From Desulfobacteraceae bacterium (GTDB lineage: Bacteria > Desulfobacterota > Desulfobacteria > Desulfobacterales > Desulfosarcinaceae): a stretch of 33,737 nucleotides of DNA. Below, piece after piece: positions 26,304-33,737 of this stretch. The stretch lies in assembly GCA_003599575.1 (NCBI GenBank), contig QZKV01000102.1, positions 1 through 33,737 of the forward strand. The letters are read 5' to 3'. The notes beneath the pieces are model-generated. The model had not been told where the DNA came from. It was given only the letters and a program-made list of their open reading frames with translations, and did not search any database. A program made the translations under genes and the position numbers. Position 1 is the first letter of the stretch. Every line of letters begins with the position of its first letter.

Positions 26304-28307
26304 ATGAAATTGAAAAATGCACCGCTTTGGATCAAGACCGCGGCTGGATCATTGACGATTCTATTGCTTTTCGGAATCAGCGTACTGGTCAGCATTTTCA
26401 TCTTAAACAACGTCGCCGGCAGTATTTACCTCTACAACAAGACAGGTCAACTATCGGAATATCTGTACAGGGCCCAGGACCACCAGGGGACCTATCTGCT
26501 GCAACAAAACGATACCATTGCAGAGGCCTTCAGGGACAACATTGCGCGTGCCGCGGGGTTGATCACCGGGCTTAAGTCCGAGGTAAACGCCTCGATGCTG
26601 CATCATCTGCAAAGGCTCGAAGATAATATTGTCCTCTATGGCCGGGCCTTCGACGAAGTCGCCGTCAATTCGGAGCAAATCAACCGGCTCAAAGAAAAAA
26701 TGACAAAAGCTTATGCTGCGGTTACCGGCTTGTTGACCGAAGACGTAAAGTCTCCCCTGGAGCGAAAGAAGAACGCCGGCCTGGTCAGCGGAACTGAATT
26801 CAGCGCCTATGAGCAGGAGTTGCTGTCCGCCACGGAAAAGCTGAACACCTTGATAGTGGCGTCCCGCCTGGACGAAAACAACTACTTCCTGCACGGCGAA
26901 GAGCGCTACATCGAATTGTTTAAAACACACATGGAGGGCTTCCGAGAGGCTTTCGAAGATTGGTCCTATCTCATCAGGACCCTTGATGATCCCAAGCTAA
27001 AACAATACCCGCCCGTTATCACGCAGGCTCTGAACGACTATAGTCCGGCCGTTTTCGAGCAGATGGGTCGTCTGTGCGACAGCAACCGGCAAATTACGGC
27101 GACCATGCTGAATAAAAAAGAAAATAGCCTGAACCTGATCAAAACCTGCAAGCAGGAGACGGAAAAGCATGTGGATGCCGCCAAAAACAGTGGCTTCAAG
27201 GTCCTGATGGCATTTCTTTCCATCGGGCTTGTTTTGGGCATCGGCATCTCTGTTCTGACCGGACGCCGAGTCAGCCTTCCGGTAAGAAATATTGCCGCCA
27301 TGCTGAAGGATATCGCCGAAGGCGAAGGCGATCTGACCCGGCGGCTGGAAGTGAACCGCGCGGATGAACTGGGTGAACAAGCCAAGTGGTTCAATGTCTT
27401 CGTATCCAAAATCCGGGCCATGATCAAAGAGATGTCGGGTATCACCGAAAGTCTCAACAACTCGTCCAACGATCTCTCCGCCCTGGCCGGCGAGATGTCC
27501 GAGGGGGCCGGCCAACTGAAGTCCCGCTCCAATGGCGTTGCGGCCTCCACGGAGGAGATGAACACCAGCATGCATTCGGTCGCCGGAACGATGGAGCAGG
27601 CTTACAACAACGTAAAGAAGATCGTCCGCTCGGCCGATGAAATGAATTCCACGATTCAGGAAATCGCCAAAAAATCGCAGACAGCATGTGCGATTGCAGC
27701 CGAAACCGTTTCACAGACCCGGCAGGCGTCCGAGGAAGTCGACCAGCTCGGATTGGCCGGCCAGCAGATCGGCCGGATGACGGAGGCGATCAATGATATT
27801 TCGGAGCAGACCAATCTGCTGGCCTTGAATGCGACCATCGAAGCGGCGCGGGCGGGCGAAGCCGGCCGGGGATTTGCCGTGGTGGCCAACGAAATCAAAG
27901 CATTGGCCAAGCAGACGGCCACGGCCACAAACGAAATCAAAGCGCACGTGAACAATATTCAAGCCGCCACCCAGGGGGCTGTCGATCGCATCGGCAAGAT
28001 TTCGCAAGTCATCCATGAGGTCAATGACATCATCGCGTCCATTTCGACAGCCATCGCGGAGCAGACTGCGGCAACGCAGGCAATCGCCGACAATGTCGGC
28101 CAGGCTTCAGATGGTTTGAATCAAATCAATTCCCACATCACCCAAAGCGCCGGTGTGGCCGAAAACATTGCCGAAAACATCGTCGAAGTCGATCAGGCCG
28201 CCGGCCGGATTTCACACAGCGGACAGGAAGTCGATAAAAACGCCCAGGAGTTATTGCAGCTGTCCCGGCAACTCAAGGCTCTGGTCGGCAGGTTTATCAT
28301 CGAATAG
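26304..28307 (+). CDS. Methyl-accepting chemotaxis protein
   Basis: 667 aa from ATG 26304, with GAGAG a few bases upstream. TM1 spans about residues 13-35. A helical periplasmic domain of about 265 residues (long four-helix or HBM-like bundle) reaches TM2 at about 300-320. A HAMP domain follows at about 320-372 ([20 protein letters not shown]). The cytoplasmic methyl-accepting coiled coil contains the conserved hairpin tip [20 protein letters not shown] then [17 protein letters not shown] (about 499-538), which binds CheA and CheW. No C-terminal CheR-binding xWxxF tether is seen; the protein ends RFIIE. It relays an extracellular signal to a chemotaxis-type kinase for motility, pili or another output. 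It follows the sCache gene and may share its transcript. Confidence 0.96.
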   Translation: MKLKNAPLWIKTAAGSLTILLLFGISVLVSIFILNNVAGSIYLYNKTGQLSEYLYRAQDHQGTYLLQQNDTIAEAFRDNIARAAGLITGLKSEVNASMLHHLQRLEDNIVLYGRAFDEVAVNSEQINRLKEKMTKAYAAVTGLLTEDVKSPLERKKNAGLVSGTEFSAYEQELLSATEKLNTLIVASRLDENNYFLHGEERYIELFKTHMEGFREAFEDWSYLIRTLDDPKLKQYPPVITQALNDYSPAVFEQMGRLCDSNRQITATMLNKKENSLNLIKTCKQETEKHVDAAKNSGFKVLMAFLSIGLVLGIGISVLTGRRVSLPVRNIAAMLKDIAEGEGDLTRRLEVNRADELGEQAKWFNVFVSKIRAMIKEMSGITESLNNSSNDLSALAGEMSEGAGQLKSRSNGVAASTEEMNTSMHSVAGTMEQAYNNVKKIVRSADEMNSTIQEIAKKSQTACAIAAETVSQTRQASEEVDQLGLAGQQIGRMTEAINDISEQTNLLALNATIEAARAGEAGRGFAVVANEIKALAKQTATATNEIKAHVNNIQAATQGAVDRIGKISQVIHEVNDIIASISTAIAEQTAATQAIADNVGQASDGLNQINSHITQSAGVAENIAENIVEVDQAAGRISHSGQEVDKNAQELLQLSRQLKALVGRFIIE

Positions 28308-28383
28308 ATTCCGCTTGGCTCGATGACCGCGCCCTTGCGCAGTGTTCTCTCCTGGAGAATCCTGTGCATGCCGGCCCTTCGGT

Positions 28384-29184
28384 TCAGGCGGCCTTCAAAA
28401 AAAGCAGCATGAACAGTACGGCGGACAGACCGATGCGATACCAGCCGAAGGCAACGAAGGTGTGGTTGCGGACGTAGCGCAGCAACCATTTGACCACGAC
28501 AAACGATACGGCCGCCGACACCAGAAAACCCAGCAGCACCACGTCCCACTGCTCGGGCAGTGCGCCGGCGGGCGGATGGACGAGCGCTTTGTAGATCTTC
28601 AGACCGCCGGCTGCCAGCATGGTGGGAATACCCACCAGAAAAGAAAATTCGACGGCCGCCGGCCGGCTTAATCCGCACATCAGCATGAGCAAAATGGTCG
28701 CCCCGGAGCGTGAAATCCCCGGAAAGACAGCGGCAAGCAGTTGACCCAAGGCCACGACGACGACTATGGGGAAGGTCACCGAAGAGCTCAGTGAACGGCC
28801 GCGCAGCCATCCTTCAATCAGCACGAACGCAATGCCGCCCAATAAAATGGCCCAGGCCACCGGCCCCAGGGTTTCCGGCAGCCGAAATCCCGATTCCTCC
28901 AGCAGGATGCCGCCCAGCCCCGTGATGCCGAAAGCGACCAGGATTTTCATGGCGTAGTCCTGGGTTTCACGCTCGCGCCACTTGAAGATAAACTGGCTCA
29001 GGCGCTGGTGAAATATCGGCAGCACCGCAATGACGGCGCCGCTTTGAATGACGATCATGAACAGATCGCTTTGGCGCGGCAGCCAGTTTGCGGCGATCAG
29101 CAGATGGGCGGTGGAAGAGATCGGTAAGAATTCGGTGATGCCTTCGATGATCCCAAGAATGACAGCGGCGATCCAGTCGTGCAT
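28384..29184 (-). CDS. uppP: Undecaprenyl-diphosphatase UppP (BacA family)
   Basis: 266 aa from ATG 29184, preceded by GGAGG. It dephosphorylates undecaprenyl pyrophosphate to recycle the lipid carrier for peptidoglycan and surface polysaccharide synthesis, in the inner membrane. Both family signatures are present: EGITEFLPISSTAHL (E14, E18, S23, H27) and PGISRSGAT (155-163, with R159). About seven or eight hydrophobic spans and the length are normal for the family. The reading frame stays open upstream through the hydrolase region to about 30183, but that extension is antisense to the neighbouring gene. The gene converges with the MCP gene (76 bp gap, no clear terminator) and diverges from the hydrolase gene. 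Confidence 0.96.
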   Translation of the reverse strand: MHDWIAAVILGIIEGITEFLPISSTAHLLIAANWLPRQSDLFMIVIQSGAVIAVLPIFHQRLSQFIFKWRERETQDYAMKILVAFGITGLGGILLEESGFRLPETLGPVAWAILLGGIAFVLIEGWLRGRSLSSSVTFPIVVVVALGQLLAAVFPGISRSGATILLMLMCGLSRPAAVEFSFLVGIPTMLAAGGLKIYKALVHPPAGALPEQWDVVLLGFLVSAAVSFVVVKWLLRYVRNHTFVAFGWYRIGLSAVLFMLLFLKAA

Positions 29185-29373
29185 CCAGCCTCCGGTTGTT
29201 TGTAAATCCTGCTCCGCATGGGTTGATGGATGAAACCGCAAATTAGCAGAGAACCGCATTTTAATAAACCACTTTGATCTTAGCGTGTGTCCATCCCCAC
29301 AACCATGCACCATCCGCTTGCCTTTTGGCGCCAAATGAAGGAAACAAGGGCAGTCCTTATTTACCGGAGGCAT

Positions 29374-30186
29374 ATGGGAAACAAACGACCGGTCTGGTTT
29401 TTGATTGTGTTGGCGGCGGTCGCATGGCTGAGCTATCCATGGGTCATCAACAGTTGCGCTTTTCACCCGGACCGCCGGAATTTGCCCGCGACTAGCCAAC
29501 TTCCGTCCGGGGTTGAAGAGCTTTTCATCACCACGGACGACGGGGAACGGCTGCATTGTTACTGGCTGCCGCGTCCGCCCAGTCCCCGCGCGCTGATCTA
29601 TTTTCAAGGCAATTCCGGCAATATGGCCCAGCGCATTCCCGAACTGATGCGCCTGGCCGATTTGGGTTTCAATGTACTGGGCGCAGGCTACCGCGGCTTC
29701 GGCAAGAGCACGGGGCGCCCCACTGAAAGCGGCATCTACAGGGACGGCCGCTCCGCACTGAATTATCTTCTGACCCGTCACGCATTCCAAAAGAGGCAGG
29801 TCATCCTGCTGGGCTGCTCGATCGGGAGCGCAGTGGCCGTGGAGATCGCCAGAGGCGAACCCCTCGGCGCTGTAATCCTGGTGACACCCATTTCCAGCGG
29901 CAAAGAGATCGCCAAGGCGCACGGATACGGCCCTCTGGCTTATTTTGCCGGGGATGCTTTCGACAACCTGAGCAGGATCGATCAAATCCGCTGCCCCCTG
30001 CTGATCGTGCACGGTACGGCCGACGAAGTGACCCCGATCGACATGGGCCGGCAGCTTTATGCAAAGGCCCCGGAACCTAAATACTTCGTTGCCATCGAGG
30101 GCGCTCATCACAACGACATCGCCTTTTTTGCTCCCGATCGGTATTGGGGGGCCATAAAGGACTTTACGGCTTCGCTGAGCCACTGA
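29374..30186 (+). CDS. Membrane-anchored alpha/beta hydrolase (Bem46/YfhR-like)
   Basis: 270 aa from ATG 29374; GGAGG lies only three bases upstream, a short spacing, but upstream in-frame starts have no Shine-Dalgarno. Residues about 7-26 form an N-terminal membrane anchor. An INSC sequence at 26-29 is a weak lipobox at best. Hydrolase motifs appear in order: IYFQGNSGN (75-83, oxyanion region), GCSIG (147-151, nucleophile S149), HGTADEVTP (213-221, acid D217) and EGAHHND (242-248, H246). The catalytic triad is thus complete, and the length fits the family. The natural substrate is unknown, as for most Bem46-type proteins. It is divergent from uppP, with 189 bp between the starts. Confidence 0.9.
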   Translation: MGNKRPVWFLIVLAAVAWLSYPWVINSCAFHPDRRNLPATSQLPSGVEELFITTDDGERLHCYWLPRPPSPRALIYFQGNSGNMAQRIPELMRLADLGFNVLGAGYRGFGKSTGRPTESGIYRDGRSALNYLLTRHAFQKRQVILLGCSIGSAVAVEIARGEPLGAVILVTPISSGKEIAKAHGYGPLAYFAGDAFDNLSRIDQIRCPLLIVHGTADEVTPIDMGRQLYAKAPEPKYFVAIEGAHHNDIAFFAPDRYWGAIKDFTASLSH

Positions 30187-30264
30187 TTTTGAACAATCTT
30201 ACCCGGATTAAGAGAAGAGAGATCCTGGCACTGCTGCGCCGGCCCCGCGATGGCTCCTCATGCG

Positions 30265-30365
30265 GGCAAGCCCCTTGCCGACCTGTAAAAAAGGCTGACG
30301 CCTTTGCCCCGGCGTGGGTTCGCGATTTGAGTCTTGCGGTACGGCGCAAGGCCTTGTTTGCAAGG
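30265..30365 (-). other. Hairpin-rich intergenic element, possible structured RNA on the minus strand
   Basis: Between the hydrolase and the YeiH-like gene, four perfect small hairpins lie in about 100 bases. They are GGCAAG-ccc-CTTGCC (30265-30279), AAAGGC-tgac-GCCTTT (30290-30305), CTTGCG-gtacgg-CGCAAG (30333-30350) and CCTTG-tttg-CAAGG (30352-30365). Read on the minus strand, the AAAGGC/GCCTTT hairpin is followed by a run of T (complement of 30287-30292), like an intrinsic terminator, yet no minus-strand gene ends here. This suggests a small RNA or a repeat family. A promoter was not found. Confidence 0.25.
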
Positions 30366-30433
30366 TTTTGGCAGGGTTGCGGCAAGTGGCATGAGCTTCG
30401 CAAAGCAGCTATGCGGACAATGGATAAATGATA

Positions 30434-30462
30434 TTGACACCAGGTGAATTTGCGAGTTTACA
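30434..30462 (+). promoter_or_regulatory. Weak candidate sigma-70 promoter for the YeiH-like gene
   Basis: A perfect -35 TTGACA lies at 30434-30439. The hexamer at 17-bp spacing is only TTTACA (30457-30462, three matches to TATAAT). If real, the transcript has a leader of more than 200 bases before ATG 30694. Confidence 0.3.
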
Positions 30463-30530
30463 GTTATTCAATTCAATCAATTGGTTTCCTTTCCGGAGCA
30501 TGCTCGATATAAAAACCCATCAACGCGTTC

Positions 30531-30643
30531 ATGCAAAAGGAGGTGATGGAAAAGGGAGGTGCGCGGTCCTGATTTCCCTGACCCCGTGAGGAGGGATGAG
30601 CGCACATATTGCCTTGGTCCGGCCGTCCGGCGCGACGGCGGAC
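30531..30643 (+). promoter_or_regulatory. Leader of the YeiH-like gene with mini-ORF and strong hairpin
   Basis: The sequence AAAAGGAGGTG (30535-30545) is nearly a full match to the anti-Shine-Dalgarno. It sits inside a 13-codon open frame (30531-30572) that also has an internal ATG at 30546. A strong hairpin follows at 30617-30643 (GTCC-G-GCCGTC, loop, GACGGC-GGAC). Seven T lie at 30660-30666, too far from the stem for a standard terminator. A translation-coupled leader or attenuator is possible but unproven. Confidence 0.25.
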
Positions 30644-30693
30644 AGGTGTCAGAAGCTGGTTTTTTTCCACATAGGCGTATTATAGGAGGGTTT

Positions 30694-32451
30694 ATGGCTG
30701 AGACCACATTAAAAACGTCGGAACCCGATTATGTTGTCATCGAGAGCGGCAAAACCACTCTCAAGGATCTTTATACCAAGGAAGACTGGATGGCCATTTG
30801 GCTCGGTTTCATCCTGCTTATCGCCGGACTATTGATTTTTCTGCCCCGTCCGCCTGCCGGGATGAATGAAAATCTGGCCAAATACAATGCCGTCATGAAG
30901 GCCGAAGCCGCCAGGGCGCCGTTTAAAACGATTGCCTGGCATGAGGCCGCCAACGCCAAAAAGGGCATAAAGGCCACAGATCAGGCTTTTGCCAAAACAC
31001 TGCAGAATTATCTGAATCCGCCCAGCGGTTGGACGACCAATCCTTTGGATGCGATTTACAGGAGCAAGGCGGCCGCCGATGTACTGAATGCGGCCGGCAA
31101 AGAGGCTTTCGAAAAAGCCAAAACCGCCGAAGCCGCTGTCTTGGCGAAGGCCCGCGCTTCCGAAGCAGCCGCAGCGGCGGCGGGGTTCAGGGACCCCACG
31201 CTCAATGCTCAGGCCGAAACGGATATCAAAGACTGGACAACGGCGCAGGGCAAGCTTTCCAAGGCCAAAAGCAAGGCCGCCAACAAACCCTTCAATCGGG
31301 TCCCCTCCTTGATCGGACTGGCGATTGCCCTGGGCTTGTTTTTTGGAATCGGCAAAGCCGTCATGGGCAAATCGTTCGGCCGCTTCTTTTTAGGATTCTT
31401 CTTCGTCTTCTTCATTGCCGTGCTGGCGTACATGGCCGAAACCCAGGCCACCATGAAATATTGGGGGGTCGGATTCCCCTTATGGGCCATTTTCTTCGGT
31501 ATGCTGATCAGCAACACCATCGGCACCCCCAAATGGGTGTCCCACGCGGTCTCCACCGAGTTCTTTATCAAGACCGGTCTGGTTCTGCTGGGCGCCGAAA
31601 TTCTGTTCAACAAAATTCTGGCCATCGGCAAACCGGGTATCTTCGTGGCCTGGATCTGCACGCCCATCACCCTGATCGCGACCTACTGGTTCGGCCAGCG
31701 CGTACTGAAGATGGCCTCTAAAACGCTGAACATCACCATTTCGGCGGACATGTCGGTGTGCGGCGTTTCAGCAGCCATCGCCACGGCCGCGGCCTGCCGC
31801 GCCAAGAAAGAAGAGTTGACCCTGGCCATCGGCTTGTCCATGGTGTTTACGGCCATCATGATGGTGGCCCAGCCCGCCTTCGCCAAGCTGGTCGGAATGC
31901 CTCAGATCCTGGCCGGCGCCTGGATGGGCAGCACCATCGATGCGACCGGCGCGGTTGCCGCGGCCGGCGCGTTTTATGGTGAAAAAGCCTTGTACGTGGC
32001 CGCCACGGTCAAGATGATCCAAAACGTGCTGATCGGGGTGACGGCCTTCTGCGTGGCCGTTTACTGGTGCGCCAAAGTCGATTGCGCGCCGGGTCAGAAG
32101 GTGAGCTGGTGGGAAGTGTGGTACCGCTTCCCCAAATTCGTGATCGGGTTCATACTGGCCTCGATTATCTTCTCCCTCATCGATCAGAACATGGGCAAGG
32201 ATGTCAGCACGGTTATGATCGATCACGGCGTGTTGAGGGGATTTACGAAAAATGCCCGCGAATGGTTCTTCGCCCTGGCCTTCACTTCGATCGGCCTGGA
32301 GACCAATTTCAAGGAGTTCAAGCCCTATTTCAAGGGCGGCAAGCCGATTACCCTGTATGTCGTAGGCCAGACCCTGCAGCTCGGCCTGACCCTGCTGGTC
32401 GCCTGGGTCATGTTCTACATCGTTTTCATCCAAGTCACCAACGCGATTTAG
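30694..32451 (+). CDS. YeiH-family (putative sulfate exporter, UPF0324) membrane protein with extra N-terminal domain
   Basis: 585 aa from ATG 30694 (GGAGGG just upstream). The C-terminal core, about residues 205-585, is the YeiH family with some ten spans. Motifs include KTGLVLLGAEILF (293-305), SADMSVCGVSAAIATAA (350-366), WMGSTIDATGAVAAAG (410-425) and FALAFTSIGLETN (526-538). The family is labelled a putative sulfate exporter, but its substrate is not firmly known. Ordinary members are about 340 aa. Here residues 1-200 add a first membrane span (about 32-50) and an Ala/Lys-rich helical segment (about 60-200), probably a coiled coil outside the membrane core. The next gene starts four bases after the stop, so the two are co-translated. 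In a sulfur-metabolising bacterium an anion-transport role is plausible but inferred. Confidence 0.9.
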   Translation: MAETTLKTSEPDYVVIESGKTTLKDLYTKEDWMAIWLGFILLIAGLLIFLPRPPAGMNENLAKYNAVMKAEAARAPFKTIAWHEAANAKKGIKATDQAFAKTLQNYLNPPSGWTTNPLDAIYRSKAAADVLNAAGKEAFEKAKTAEAAVLAKARASEAAAAAAGFRDPTLNAQAETDIKDWTTAQGKLSKAKSKAANKPFNRVPSLIGLAIALGLFFGIGKAVMGKSFGRFFLGFFFVFFIAVLAYMAETQATMKYWGVGFPLWAIFFGMLISNTIGTPKWVSHAVSTEFFIKTGLVLLGAEILFNKILAIGKPGIFVAWICTPITLIATYWFGQRVLKMASKTLNITISADMSVCGVSAAIATAAACRAKKEELTLAIGLSMVFTAIMMVAQPAFAKLVGMPQILAGAWMGSTIDATGAVAAAGAFYGEKALYVAATVKMIQNVLIGVTAFCVAVYWCAKVDCAPGQKVSWWEVWYRFPKFVIGFILASIIFSLIDQNMGKDVSTVMIDHGVLRGFTKNAREWFFALAFTSIGLETNFKEFKPYFKGGKPITLYVVGQTLQLGLTLLVAWVMFYIVFIQVTNAI

Positions 32452-32454
32452 GTC

Positions 32455-32763
32455 ATGAACTTGGACAACCACCCGCATTCGATCGGCCCTGCCCGCGAGG
32501 CTTCCGCCCCGCGGGCAGGACTGCTCGCCTGGATCAAGCTCTTGATCGGCGCGGCCCTGGTCGTGCTTTTTCTGGCGGCCAGCCACCTGGTCGGCCAGCA
32601 CGTGCCGCTCCTTAAGGCCTGGGCCAAACGCGTGGATGCCTATGATCTGCGCCCCTCCGCCATTTACTACACCGATTACGAAGCCTCCGGCGATGCCGAA
32701 AGCCTCATCCGCAGCAGCCTGGAGTATGCGCCCTCAAAAGACGATCCGCCCCGTGGACCTTAG
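32455..32763 (+). CDS. Small single-span membrane protein linked to the YeiH-like transporter
   Basis: 102 aa. The ATG lies four bases after the transporter stop, so translational coupling is likely. Residues about 24-42 form one hydrophobic span (WIKLLIGAALVVLFLAASHL). The N-terminal 23 residues are polar. The C-terminal part is acidic and Tyr-containing (YDLRPSAIYYTDYEASGD) and ends in a Lys/Asp/Pro-rich tail. I recognise no family. Tight linkage suggests a subunit or regulator of the transporter; this is inference from position alone. Confidence 0.7.
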   Translation: MNLDNHPHSIGPAREASAPRAGLLAWIKLLIGAALVVLFLAASHLVGQHVPLLKAWAKRVDAYDLRPSAIYYTDYEASGDAESLIRSSLEYAPSKDDPPRGP

Positions 32764-32800
32764 TACACATATTCCTAAATATTATGACGTAACTATTCGG

Positions 32801-32879
32801 GGTCGGGGCCGGTATCGGGGTCGCAATCGAATACGCTATCGATCCGATACCGATTCCGATACCAGCCCCGAGGCCGACC
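32801..32879. repeat. Dyad-rich CGATAC/GGTATCGG intergenic repeat
   Basis: The segment begins GGTCGGGGCCGGTATCGGGG and ends CCGATACCAGCCCCGAGGCC then GACC, an imperfect inverted repeat. Its centre is filled with CGATAC-like units (ATCGAATACGCTATCGATCC). Read on the minus strand it gives Gly-Ile-Gly-Ile dipeptides in a spurious frame. It follows the transporter operon by about 40 bp and could act as a stem-loop 3' end, though no T-tract follows. Confidence 0.7.
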
Positions 32880-33041
32880 AATTCACCGACTAAACAAATC
32901 TCCCAAAGCGGTACGTTATTGAAGACAAGATTATACCTCACCTCATTTACGCCTGTGTGTACTTAGCTGAATCCCGTTCATGCGGAATGCCGGCAGTGGC
33001 TTGCTAACAGGCGCGCGGGCCCGGCGGACGCACCGACAAAA

Positions 33042-33073
33042 AAGCCCCATGTCATTGGAGTGACCTGGGGCTT
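33042..33073 (-). terminator. Intrinsic terminator downstream of the 107-aa gene
   Basis: The stem AAGCCCCA-t-GTCA / TGAC-c-TGGGGCTT encloses a six-base loop (TTGGAG). On the minus strand it is followed directly by a T-tract (complement of the A run ending at 33043). It lies about 30 bases past the stop at 33105, where a terminator for that gene should be. Confidence 0.88.
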
Positions 33074-33104
33074 CTGTTTGCTATAAAACGGCAAAGGTGG
33101 GCTT

Positions 33105-33428
33105 TTAACGCATGGCCGAACGCGGCGCCTTGCCTGCAAGCGGGTTATACAGCTTCATGATCGCAAATTTCATGACATCCAGGGTCTTCATGTCAAGAAT
33201 GATGTTCAGCAGCTTGGCTTCGGCATCCGCGGGCAAAACGCAGGCGTTGGAGGCATCGAAGTCCAGATCCTTGAAGCCTTTGGTCAATTTCTTTTGTTCC
33301 TTGTCACCCATCGGCACCTGAATGGCCTTTTTGCCGCCGAGATCGATGATTTTGTCCGCCAGACCGGCCGCTTCGATTTTTTTGCGATTTTCATCATTCA
33401 ATAAGATGTTGATCAAGTAGTCTGCCAT
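33105..33428 (-). CDS. Small predicted cytoplasmic protein of unknown function
   Basis: 107 aa from ATG 33428, with AGGAGA upstream, a consensus -10 box and a strong terminator, so a real single-gene unit. No signal peptide or membrane span. It is largely helical by composition: an N-terminal Lys/Glu-rich segment (NDENRKKIEAAGLADKIIDL), a central Lys-rich part (DKEQKKLTKGFKDLDFD), a lone Cys in NACVLPAD, and a hydrophobic C-terminal helix (AKLLNIILDMKTLDVMKFAI). I do not recognise the family. The compact unit with its own promoter resembles abundantly expressed small proteins, but this is only an impression. Confidence 0.85.
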   Translation of the reverse strand: MADYLINILLNDENRKKIEAAGLADKIIDLGGKKAIQVPMGDKEQKKLTKGFKDLDFDASNACVLPADAEAKLLNIILDMKTLDVMKFAIMKLYNPLAGKAPRSAMR

Positions 33429-33447
33429 AATGGGAGTCTCCTGCTTT

Positions 33448-33477
33448 ATTATAGTTCAAAGAAAAATGGGCCTTCAA
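33448..33477 (-). promoter_or_regulatory. Sigma-70-type promoter of the 107-aa gene
   Basis: On the minus strand TTGAAG (33477-33472, four matches to TTGACA) and a perfect TATAAT (33453-33448) are separated by 18 bp. The -10 box is only 19 bases from the ATG, so the 5' leader would be about 12 bases with the Shine-Dalgarno near its very start. Confidence 0.6.
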
Positions 33478-33737
33478 ACAGCACTTCTGCTTAATTGAAT
33501 CCGCACCGCGTGTCAATAGCCATGGTCACTCACGGTGATCGGTGGTCACGGTGGGACCGCTGCGCTTGCCCTCCCCCCCTCCGCTGGTTCCCAAGCTCCA
33601 GCTTGGGAACCCACGCCTTTGAAGCTCCGGCTTGCATTGTACGTCGGCACGCATTCCGCGCTGCTGCCGCTGTGGGACTGCCCCTGTCTATCCACACGGC
33701 AAAGCTCAAAAAGGGGAAGATATAGCTTCCCCAAACG
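33478..33737. other. Right-hand intergenic end of the window
   Basis: Apart from the palindrome at 33586-33611 and a short reiteration of GGTCAC/CGGTG motifs near 33524-33556, I see no gene here. The short open frames on both strands lack Shine-Dalgarno sites and span the palindrome. Confidence 0.5.
33586..33611. repeat. Perfect palindrome with 12-bp arms (GGTTCCCAAGCT type)
   Basis: GGTTCCCAAGCT at 33586-33597 and AGCTTGGGAACC at 33600-33611 are exact complements around CC. A partial echo (GAAGCTCCGGCTT) follows at 33620-33632. Elements of this kind recur in intergenic DNA of many bacteria; no transposase is adjacent in the window. Confidence 0.8.

Noticed and set aside
29449..29460. Lipoprotein cleavage site (INSC) in the alpha/beta hydrolase
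   Set aside because: Asn at -2 is unusual for a lipobox; a simple N-terminal membrane anchor explains the segment.
29185..30183. 599-residue extension of the uppP frame
   Set aside because: The extra part is antisense to the alpha/beta hydrolase and UppP proteins start at the MHDWI segment, which has GGAGG upstream.
31768..32601. 277-aa minus-strand frame
   Set aside because: Shadow of the YeiH-like gene; charged, His-rich composition without domain or ribosome site.
32705..32941. 78-aa minus-strand frame with Gly-Ile-Gly-Ile runs
   Set aside because: Produced by the CGATAC repeat at 32801-32879.

Overview
The window looks like a chromosomal segment of a Gram-negative bacterium, most plausibly a Desulfobacterota (deltaproteobacterial) relative. 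The hints are moderate-to-high GC, secreted proteins built from CARDB, FlgD-type Ig and FN3 modules, a PilP/GspC-like periplasmic protein, a long YeiH-type transporter, and intergenic repeats of a kind I associate with that group. No rRNA, tRNA or marker gene fixes the taxonomy, so this is inference.

Region 1 (1-24612, minus strand) is the striking part: three genes in one apparent operon fill more than 70% of the window. First comes a 133-aa exported protein with a PilP/GspC homology-region-like fold. Next is a giant 5471-aa exported mosaic with a putative zinc-peptidase head (HEFLH) and a squalene-cyclase-like alpha-toroid. It continues with CARDB, FlgD-type Ig, two TolB-like beta-propellers, six FN3, an F5/8C (discoidin) domain, more CARDB-like and Ig domains, and a C-terminal beta-helix-like domain. 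Last is an exported protein of at least 2555 aa with a papain-like transglutaminase domain, Big_1-type Ig domains and a long YD/RHS repeat shell that runs off the left edge. I read this as a secreted or surface system: an exported accessory or secretion adaptor, a giant multi-domain protein, and an RHS shell carrying a transglutaminase. Three domains in the giant protein look inserted into other domains, and the two propellers are visibly AT-richer than their surroundings.

Region 2 (24613-25703) is about 1.1 kb of intergenic DNA between divergent transcription units. It holds dyads and direct repeats upstream of the giant operon, a short tandem repeat and a 62-bp interspersed palindrome.

Region 3 (25704-28307, plus strand) is a chemosensory pair: a free-standing periplasmic sCache-like protein followed by a methyl-accepting chemotaxis protein. 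Region 4 (28384-30186) has uppP (minus) divergent from a membrane-anchored Bem46/YfhR-like alpha/beta hydrolase (plus).

Region 5 (30187-32763) has a hairpin-rich intergenic element, then a 585-aa YeiH-family transporter with an unusual extra N-terminal domain, and a tightly linked 102-aa single-span membrane protein. Region 6 (32764-33737) holds a dyad-rich repeat, a small unrecognised protein gene on the minus strand with a good promoter and terminator, and a perfect 12-bp-arm palindrome.

I see no CRISPR array, tRNA, rRNA, complete IS element or phage genes.
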